Source: an uncultured Verrucomicrobiota bacterium
GTDB taxonomy: Bacteria; Verrucomicrobiota; Verrucomicrobiia; Limisphaerales; UBA9464
Direction: 5' to 3'
DNA length: 10,547 nt
NCBI GenBank assembly: GCA_903864375.1
Contig: CAIPFS010000267.1
Span: 1 to 10,547 of the forward strand
Shown: positions 1-5,402 of the stretch, piece by piece
How the letters are laid out: every line of letters starts with the position of its first letter
Numbering within the stretch: position 1 is the first letter of the stretch
Position numbers and translations under genes: made by a program
The notes under the pieces: model-generated
What the model was told of the DNA's origin: nothing
Databases searched by the model: none
The model's input: only the letters and a program-made list of their open reading frames with translations

Positions 1-844
1 GGGCCTCGAGTGCGGCCTCCTGGGCAAGAATGCTGGCGCACAACATCGAGTATTGGTGGATCTTCATCATCGCCTCAACGAGTTCAGAAGGACCGCACGC
101 GTACCCTATCCGGAACCCGGTCATGGCGTAGGCCTTGGAAAATCCATGAAGAAAGATGGTCCGCTCCGCCATGCCGGGTAGCGAGGCGATGGAGACGTGT
201 TCGCCTTCGAAGGTGAGCTCCGAATAAATTTCATCGGTGATCACCAGAAGATTGTGTCGCTCGACCACGGCAGCGATCTGAAGCAACTGTTCGCGGGTCA
301 TGGTTCCACCCGTCGGATTGGTGGGAAAATTCAACAGGAGCACCTTGCTCCGGGGAGTGACGGCGGCTTCCAATGCCTCGGCGGTCACGGCGAAGCCGTC
401 CTCGGCCCGGCAGACGACGGCCACCGGCTTGCCATGGGCCAGCACCACGCTGGGCGAGTAGCTCACGTAGCAGGGCTCATGGTAGATGACCTCATCCCCG
501 GGATTGAGGACCGCGCGCAAGGCGAGGTCGAGGGCTTCGCTCACCCCCACCGTCACCAGAATCTGGGTCACGGGATCATATCGAACGGCGAATTTGCGCG
601 AAACGTAGGCGCTGATGGCTTCCCGGAGCCGGAGCAGGCCCAGATTGGAGGTGTACTGGGTTCGTCCACGTTCCAGGGCGTTGATGGCCGCCTTCCGGAT
701 ATGCCAGGGGGTGGCAAAATCCGGCTCACCCACGCCGAGGGAAATCACCCCGGGCGTATTCTGAACGATGTCAAAGAAGTCGCGAATTCCGGAGCGGGGA
801 ATCGCAGCCACGTGATCGGCGACAAAGGAATGGGGTTGGGACAT
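1..844 (-). CDS. PLP-dependent class I/II aminotransferase (partial, C-terminus missing)
   Basis: This gene encodes a fold-type I, pyridoxal-phosphate-dependent aminotransferase of the aspartate/aromatic/PatA-like group, which moves an amino group between an amino acid and a 2-oxo acid in the cytoplasm. The reading frame stays open from the ATG at 844 to the left edge, giving 281 codons of a protein that is usually about 380-400 residues. Visible family marks are SLGVGEPDF near residues 35-43, a GVSEA phosphate-binding turn at 100-104, NPTG at 176-179, TDEIY at 203-207 (Asp204 and Tyr207 contact the cofactor) and GFSKAYAMTGFRIGY at 234-248, with Lys237 as the Schiff-base lysine and Arg245. 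An in-frame stop lies eight codons upstream, so the start cannot move far. I see no clear Shine-Dalgarno sequence. The amino-acid substrate cannot be told from the sequence. The 308-base gap upstream suggests it is transcribed separately from the permease gene. Confidence 0.93.
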   Translation of the reverse strand, partial: MSQPHSFVADHVAAIPRSGIRDFFDIVQNTPGVISLGVGEPDFATPWHIRKAAINALERGRTQYTSNLGLLRLREAISAYVSRKFAVRYDPVTQILVTVGVSEALDLALRAVLNPGDEVIYHEPCYVSYSPSVVLAHGKPVAVVCRAEDGFAVTAEALEAAVTPRSKVLLLNFPTNPTGGTMTREQLLQIAAVVERHNLLVITDEIYSELTFEGEHVSIASLPGMAERTIFLHGFSKAYAMTGFRIGYACGPSELVEAMMKIHQYSMLCASILAQEAALEA

Positions 845-1152
845 GGGACGGGAAATGGAAGGGAGTCAGATGGACGGGAACGGGTCGGACGGACCGGAAA
901 AATCGATGAAGAAGGGGTCGGTGGGATTTCACCCGGGAGACCACACGTAGCGAGACAGGACCCGGAAGGTAGACCTCCAGGAACCGCCTCCACCCGCGAG
1001 TCTGGTTGAGTCAGGCGCGGGGAAGACGGTGAAACGCGGCTGCGGCAGCTCGAGCCACGAGGGCCAAGGCTGCGAACGGCAGGGCGGGCATTGCGCGTTT
1101 CATGACGGGGAGAGCATGGCCTCAAGTACGCAGCGAAAGTCAAGCAATCCCG
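845..1152. other. Intergenic gap between permease and aminotransferase
   Basis: This stretch has no gene I can support. It should hold the 3' end of the permease transcript and the promoter of the aminotransferase, both on the minus strand. A TTGACT box lies on the minus strand at 1143-1138, but there is no -10-like hexamer 16-18 bases beyond it. I see no strong GC hairpin followed by a T run. A 30-codon minus-strand ORF (1103 down to 1011) has a basic N-terminus and an Ala/Leu-rich core, but no ribosome binding site. A longer minus-strand frame across 745-1143 is Pro/Ser/Arg-rich, overlaps the aminotransferase coding region and looks like a shadow. Confidence 0.6.
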
Positions 1153-2472
1153 TCAACCCCGGCGACCCCGCCATCGGAACCGGGCGAATCCAATCAGGGA
1201 AAACAACGCGGCAAAGCCCGACAGGGCGGCGATCGATGGAAGCACCGACTCCAATCCCAGGCCGCGCCAGGTGACGGCATCAAATCCTTCGACCGCCCAA
1301 CGAATGGGGGTGGCCAGGGCCACCGTTTGAAGCCAGGCAGGAAATAAAAACGGCGGGAACCACGCTCCACCCACCATCACGAGCAACAAGACGAGGGCAA
1401 TGGACAAGCCCCGGGTACCAGCCGGCGTGCCACCCAGACCGGCAAGCATCAGTCCAAAGCCCGCAGACATCCAGGGCACGACCAGCAGGAGCAGGAGAAA
1501 CCCGGTGACACTTCCCTCAATCCGCACGCCAAAAACCACCATCGAGAAAGCCATGCAGGCGACCATGGAAATCAGCGCCACCACGCTTTGGGCCAGCATT
1601 TTTCCGCCGAGCAAGGTCCGCCGTGACAGGGGGGTCGCCCGCAATCGCTGAAAGATGCCCGTCTCCCGGTCCCGGATGAGATTCACGGCAAAATCGACCA
1701 TGCCCATCAAAATGAATTGCAGCGCCATGCCGGGAAAGGAATGGGCGTAACCGTTGTAGGCCCGCCGATTCTGAGTCGCCGCCTCGGAGACCAACCGGAC
1801 AGGGCTGGGCAGCTGAAATGAATCCGTGCCGGGAACGGCCTGGGAATCCGATGGAAGTCCCGAACGGTTGGTCCGGGAGGCCAGCCAGTCGTCGGTGCGT
1901 GAGAGCAATTGCCCGATTCGAGCCCGGTCATCGTCGTCCAGTCCTGTGGCCTTCTGCAGTTGATCCATTCCGTTGCGAACCCATCGACGGGCCGCCGCCG
2001 GGTCCTTCAACTCTTTGACGACCGTGATAATGATTTTGGGAAGAAGCAGCCCTTCCAGAAGGGACTTTTCAAAACGATGGGAGGGATCGAACAGCACGGT
2101 GACCACGGGACGCCGGTTGGTATCCAGCAGGCCGGGAAACAGGTCCCCGCCAAATCCCGGCGGTAAAATCAGGGCCCCGGGATATTTGCCATTCGTGACG
2201 AGCGCCCGGGCGGCGTCGGCGTTGGTGGTCACGACGTCGAACTGGGCGTCCGATTGAAATCCCTCCACCAGCCGTCGGGACAGCGGGGAGTGATCGAGGT
2301 CGGCGATAACCACGCCAATCCGGGGAGCATCGGTGGATCGTCTCCGATCATCCGTGAGGTAGCCGATAAACGAAGCGATTCCGATGGGAATCCCAAGGAT
2401 CATGATCAGTGCGCGGCGATCCCGGAAGAACAGCTTCAGCTCCAGCCGCATGACCGCGAAAAGCGAACGCAT
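1153..2472 (-). CDS. ABC-2 type transporter permease
   Basis: This is the integral-membrane subunit of an ABC-2 type exporter of the ABC2_membrane_3 (YhgE/linearmycin-exporter-like) class, 439 residues from the chosen ATG. A cytoplasmic start with the typical ELKLFFRDRRAL sequence is followed by one membrane segment at about 21-39. A large extracytoplasmic domain covers about 40-245. A membrane core of about five segments follows (roughly 246-266, 293-316, 320-346, 356-378 and 412-429). The loop RDRETGIFQRLRATPLSRR after the second segment is the signature coupling region of this family. The ATG at 2472 fits the usual short N-terminus. A TTG at 2526 would add 18 residues and overlap the stop of the preceding antiterminator gene (TTGA). 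Neither start has a clear ribosome binding site. No ATP-binding subunit is encoded in the window, so the permease must pair with an ATPase encoded elsewhere. Its substrate is unknown. It probably shares a transcript with the exosortase and antiterminator genes. Confidence 0.9.
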   Translation of the reverse strand: MRSLFAVMRLELKLFFRDRRALIMILGIPIGIASFIGYLTDDRRRSTDAPRIGVVIADLDHSPLSRRLVEGFQSDAQFDVVTTNADAARALVTNGKYPGALILPPGFGGDLFPGLLDTNRRPVVTVLFDPSHRFEKSLLEGLLLPKIIITVVKELKDPAAARRWVRNGMDQLQKATGLDDDDRARIGQLLSRTDDWLASRTNRSGLPSDSQAVPGTDSFQLPSPVRLVSEAATQNRRAYNGYAHSFPGMALQFILMGMVDFAVNLIRDRETGIFQRLRATPLSRRTLLGGKMLAQSVVALISMVACMAFSMVVFGVRIEGSVTGFLLLLLVVPWMSAGFGLMLAGLGGTPAGTRGLSIALVLLLVMVGGAWFPPFLFPAWLQTVALATPIRWAVEGFDAVTWRGLGLESVLPSIAALSGFAALFSLIGFARFRWRGRRG

Positions 2473-2522
2473 GACGAACCGAGTGGAACCGGAAAGCCTG
2501 CGGCACGAAAGCAGAAACCGGG

Positions 2523-3008
2523 TCAAATCAGCTCGACTTCATCGGCAGCCACCCGGAACGCCGCCGCCTGTCCAATGAAATCCAGGCGCAACAAAATCTC
2601 GATGGAATCGGATCGCTCGACCACCACCCCTTCCACCCCGCGAAGGGGACCCCCAACCAATCGGACCCGCCGCCCCGCCGCCACTTCGGGAGCAATTCTC
2701 ACCTCCAACTGGCCGCCCAGTCCGGTCAGAATTGCCTGAAGCTGGGCGGAGAATTCCTCCGGATCGGGTGGGACCAGCAGGTTGGCGATGTGCTGATGCT
2801 GACGGGCCACCGCAATCTGCCCGGGGTCCAGCCGGACAAAAACGTAACCGGGAAACAGCGTCTTAAAAAAGGTGAGCCGTTTTCCGCGGTACCGTTTGAC
2901 GCTCGGATAAAGCGGCAATTCGGTGACCCAGCCCTCCCGACGAAAATAATCGGCGACCTTTTTTTCCGCCCGGGGCCGGGTGTGGGCGACATGCCATGGC
3001 GAATCCAT
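2523..3008 (-). CDS. NusG/RfaH-like specialised transcription antiterminator
   Basis: This is a 161-residue NusG paralogue. The NGN domain spans about residues 4-95: it begins with WHVAHTRPRAEKKVADYF and contains the hallmark KTLFPGYVFVRLD at 49-61. The KOW domain spans about 108-140, with AGRRVRLVGGPLRGVEGVVVE at its heart. NusG-family proteins bind RNA polymerase. The specialised members (RfaH, UpxY, LoaP) suppress termination in long operons for polysaccharides or secondary metabolites. Its place beside an exosortase gene rather than in a secE-rplK context argues for a specialised paralogue rather than housekeeping NusG. The frame is open further upstream into the exosortase gene, but the ATG at 3008 lies 5 bases after the exosortase stop, has a GAGG overlapping that stop, and gives the usual short lead into the NGN domain. 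Which operon it controls cannot be told here. The next gene downstream is a permease, not a glycosyltransferase. Confidence 0.93.
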   Translation of the reverse strand: MDSPWHVAHTRPRAEKKVADYFRREGWVTELPLYPSVKRYRGKRLTFFKTLFPGYVFVRLDPGQIAVARQHQHIANLLVPPDPEEFSAQLQAILTGLGGQLEVRIAPEVAAGRRVRLVGGPLRGVEGVVVERSDSIEILLRLDFIGQAAAFRVAADEVELI

Positions 3009-3016
3009 CGACCTCA
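3009..3016 (-). promoter_or_regulatory. Ribosome binding site of the antiterminator gene, overlapping the exosortase stop
   Basis: On the minus strand the exosortase stop TGA (3016-3014) runs straight into GG, giving GAGG at 3015-3012, three bases before the ATG at 3008. The spacing is short, but no other Shine-Dalgarno-like sequence is nearby. The arrangement suggests translational coupling of the two genes and supports 3008 as the start. Confidence 0.5.
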
Positions 3017-4051
3017 GGCAGATGCCCGTGACGCATGAAGCTTCCGGTATTCCTCTGCCATCCGTTCGAACCGGGTGATGAGCAGGGAGAGAATGACCAG
3101 ACTGACTGCGGAGAACGCCAGAACGCTCCAACCGGCGGTATCGTGGACCTTCTTCAACTGCTCGGGCCCACCGAGATAGGCGCTATAAGCCAGGTAGAGC
3201 GACCGGAAGAAATTTCCCGCCATTGCCAGGAAGATTCCCGCGCCGAAAAAAATGACCTTCCAGGTATTGGAACGCAGCGTCAGATCGCCGACGAACAGGG
3301 CGGCCATGACGCTCGACTGCAGGCTCCGGATCCCGCTGCACGCCTCATTCACCCCGACCTGACAATTGGGCAGGTTGATGACACTTCCCTGCCGCTCCGC
3401 AGCGATACCCATGATCCGGAGGGATTCGACATCCATCCAGGTCACCAGTTGCTGCAACCCAAAAACCACGGGATTCCAGATGCTTTTGGGCAGCGGGACG
3501 GCCACGAAGAAAAAGAGCAGCGGAAAGAGAAAGTGCCGGAGCGTCCGGCGCCCACAAACCAGCAGCAAATTTGAAACCAGGAACAGGCTGCAACCCAGAC
3601 TCAGCGTAAACGCCGTGGCCGGAACACGGGCAACGGCATTCTTATAAAGCTCCGATGTTGCCACCAGCGGTGCCGCCGCCAGGCACAGCAGGAAACAGAA
3701 CCAGAAGGGAGCCGGAACATCGGTCTTTGGTCGCGTGGGCCATCGCTCCCAGGCCAGATAGGCGGTTAACAGCAGCACGATCCATCCAAACTGATATTCG
3801 ATCAGCGATGCCCATTGAAACGAAAGATCGTTCACCCACCAAAGTGTGACGATTCCCGCTGGCACCAACCACGGAAGGCTGGCCCCATTGACCGGAAGAC
3901 TCCGGTCCGTGTTGGACAAGGCTGGATCGGACCCGGTGACCGAAGACGGTTGAGCAGGGATGGAAGCCGAAACACTCACCACTGTACTTTGACCGGGAGC
4001 CGCCGACGGAGCAAGCGGAATTGGCTCATGGGAGGGGGATGAGGGCGCCAC
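3014..4051 (-). CDS. Exosortase/archaeosortase family transmembrane protein
   Basis: This is a polytopic inner-membrane cysteine protease/transpeptidase of the exosortase (EpsH) family, which recognises C-terminal sorting signals such as PEP-CTERM and is tied to exopolysaccharide and surface-protein export. The 345-residue product has about eight hydrophobic segments from residue 60 on. The proposed catalytic residues are all present: Cys238 in NEACSGIRSL (235-244), Arg283 in GNFFRSLYLAY (279-289) and His303 in VHDTAGW (302-308). The PLPKSIW motif at 186-192 also fits. No EpsI-type (DUF3485) domain is fused or adjacent. The start is a GTG at 4051 with a purine-rich AGAGGG only two bases before it. 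The first 55 or so residues are Ser/Pro/Ala-rich and not typical of the family, and no in-frame ATG occurs before codon 206, so a later GTG (residue 24 or 25) or TTG (residue 45) start is possible. It is the first gene of the minus-strand block. Confidence 0.94.
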   Translation of the reverse strand: MAPSSPSHEPIPLAPSAAPGQSTVVSVSASIPAQPSSVTGSDPALSNTDRSLPVNGASLPWLVPAGIVTLWWVNDLSFQWASLIEYQFGWIVLLLTAYLAWERWPTRPKTDVPAPFWFCFLLCLAAAPLVATSELYKNAVARVPATAFTLSLGCSLFLVSNLLLVCGRRTLRHFLFPLLFFFVAVPLPKSIWNPVVFGLQQLVTWMDVESLRIMGIAAERQGSVINLPNCQVGVNEACSGIRSLQSSVMAALFVGDLTLRSNTWKVIFFGAGIFLAMAGNFFRSLYLAYSAYLGGPEQLKKVHDTAGWSVLAFSAVSLVILSLLITRFERMAEEYRKLHASRASA

Positions 4052-4088
4052 AACCCTCTGGAATCTTCAAGATTTTCATGGACGCCCG
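4052..4088. promoter_or_regulatory. Divergent intergenic control region
   Basis: Only 37 bases separate the assigned start codons of the exosortase gene (minus) and the TPR gene (plus). Promoters for both directions must lie here or overlap the 5' ends of the genes. I find no good -35/-10 pair in either direction. The region contains a 13-base inverted repeat, listed separately. If either start codon is really further inside its gene, the control region is longer. Confidence 0.5.
4062..4074. repeat. Inverted repeat AATCTT-C-AAGATT, possible operator
   Basis: Two perfect 6-base arms, AATCTT (4062-4067) and AAGATT (4069-4074), flank a single C at 4068. The dyad sits within two bases of the centre of the 37-base divergent gap and is AT-rich in GC-rich surroundings. 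This is where a dimeric regulator controlling both sides could bind. It is too short for a transcription terminator. A chance dyad of this size is not very unlikely, so operator function is only inferred. Confidence 0.35.
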
Positions 4089-5402
4089 ATGGTGGCAGTG
4101 GTTGGTTGTGAAAAACCTGTGATAATCCCGCTGCCATCGTCGGCCAGCATCGCCGGAGGCTTCCTCCTGGGATTGGCGTTGATCGGCATGACCTTCATTG
4201 TCGTGCGCCTCCTGGCCTCCCGACACTGGTCCTCGACCACCGCATTGGTGGCCCGCCAGGTGATCATCGGCCTGCTGGTGGTGACGGGTCTGCTGATGAT
4301 CCTTCGCTTTTTCATTCCCGCCGTTCTCAACGACATCTGGGTTCTGATTTTCTGTCTGGTTCCCGGCGTCCTTGGGGCCATGATCCTGATACAGTGGTGG
4401 CTTCCACGGGTGGTGGGCAAGGGCATGTCACCCATTCTGGGGGCCTACACCGGCGGTGACGAGACGGAGATTCCCAAGCCGTTCTACGCGCGCGCTGTGG
4501 CGTATCGAAAGCGGGGTCATGCCGCCGAGGCCCTGGCGGAGGTGGAATCCCAGTTGAGCCGGTTCCCCGGCGACGCCCAGGGGTTGATGATGATGTCCGA
4601 GATCATGGCCAACGAAATGAGCGATGTCCCGGCGGCCCTCTCGGTCCTGGACCAACTTCTGGAACGCCCGGAATGCTCGCCCGAGGAGGCAGCCCTGGCC
4701 TTGCAACAAAAGTCCTCATGGGAATTGGACCGCCTCAAGGATGTGGAGGCCGCCCGTCGCTCCCTGGAACAGTTGATTGAACGTTGCCCGGGGACTCAGG
4801 CGGCTCTGACCGCCCGCCAGCAAATGGCGCGACTGCCCTCCGAAGCCGCGCTGGAATCCCGGGAAACCCCTCGAAAGTTGGTGGTGGTCCATCACCCCGA
4901 GCGGGTGGGACTGATGCCGGAGTCCGCCGCTCCCACCGACCCCGTGCCACCGCCCACGCCCCAGGACGATGGGGGGGAAGCCATGCGTTTGCTTCAACAT
5001 CTCGAGCAGTTCCCCGATGACTGGACAGCCCGGGAACAGCTGGCGGATGTCTACGAACGGAAGTGGAATCGTCGGGATCTCGCCTCGGATGAATGGGAAA
5101 AGCTGATTCACCTGACCACCGCCACACCGAGACAAACCGCCCAGTGGCTGAATCTTCTGGCAGATCTCCAACTTCGCTCCTCCAACGGTGCCGGCGCTGC
5201 GCGACTGACCCTGGAACGGATTGGACAACGGTTTCCCGGCACCCCCTGGGCCGAACAGGCGGATTCCCGCATCCGTCTACTGGGACTCGACCAACGGGCC
5301 AAGGCAGCCCCAAAAATCCTTCGACTGGGGACCTACGAGCAGAATATCGGCCTGAAGCGCGGCGACCCCTCCATCCCGGATCCCTCCAAGAGCGTCTCGT
5401 GA
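4089..5402 (+). CDS. Membrane-anchored TPR-like repeat protein
   Basis: This is a 437-residue protein of unknown role. Its N-terminus holds three hydrophobic segments, at about 21-43, 55-77 and 82-104. A long soluble part follows with helical tetratricopeptide-like pairs: about 131-160 (FYARAVAYRKRGHAAEALAE), 165-193 and 201-236. A Pro-rich linker lies near 281-292, and a second helical-repeat region covers about 297-390, with FPDDWTAREQLADVYERKW and RFPGTPWAEQADSRI resembling TPR or outer-membrane lipoprotein (YfiO-like) repeats. TPR regions usually act as protein-binding scaffolds, so a membrane-tethered assembly role is a fair guess. The ATG at 4089 has no clear ribosome binding site. A GTG at 4119 (residue 11) would still keep all three membrane segments. 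The stop overlaps the GTG start of the next gene (GTGA), indicating co-translation with the DUF2851 gene. Transcription diverges from the exosortase gene. Confidence 0.82.
   Translation: MVAVVGCEKPVIIPLPSSASIAGGFLLGLALIGMTFIVVRLLASRHWSSTTALVARQVIIGLLVVTGLLMILRFFIPAVLNDIWVLIFCLVPGVLGAMILIQWWLPRVVGKGMSPILGAYTGGDETEIPKPFYARAVAYRKRGHAAEALAEVESQLSRFPGDAQGLMMMSEIMANEMSDVPAALSVLDQLLERPECSPEEAALALQQKSSWELDRLKDVEAARRSLEQLIERCPGTQAALTARQQMARLPSEAALESRETPRKLVVVHHPERVGLMPESAAPTDPVPPPTPQDDGGEAMRLLQHLEQFPDDWTAREQLADVYERKWNRRDLASDEWEKLIHLTTATPRQTAQWLNLLADLQLRSSNGAGAARLTLERIGQRFPGTPWAEQADSRIRLLGLDQRAKAAPKILRLGTYEQNIGLKRGDPSIPDPSKSVS

Noticed and set aside
197..1009. Long plus-strand open frame of 270 codons
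   Set aside because: It lies opposite the aminotransferase, whose minus-strand frame carries all the catalytic motifs. The plus-strand product is Gly/His/Asp-rich with no family features, as expected of an antisense shadow.
1138..1143. TTGACT minus-strand -35-like box
   Set aside because: No -10-like hexamer occurs 16-18 bases downstream, so no promoter is called.
4026..4079. 17-codon minus-strand ORF overlapping the exosortase start
   Set aside because: It begins in the divergent gap and ends inside the exosortase gene in another frame, with no ribosome binding site. It is more likely the tail of a longer antisense shadow frame.
4118..4126. TGTGATAAT, an extended -10-like sequence on the plus strand
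   Set aside because: It has no matching -35 box at normal spacing. Transcription starting just after it would remove the first membrane segment of the TPR protein unless a rare start is used, so I do not call it a promoter.
5093..5398. Upstream extension of the DUF2851 frame
   Set aside because: The extension lies inside the TPR gene, has low-complexity composition and no family match. The GTG at 5399 with a GTGA overlap is a better start.
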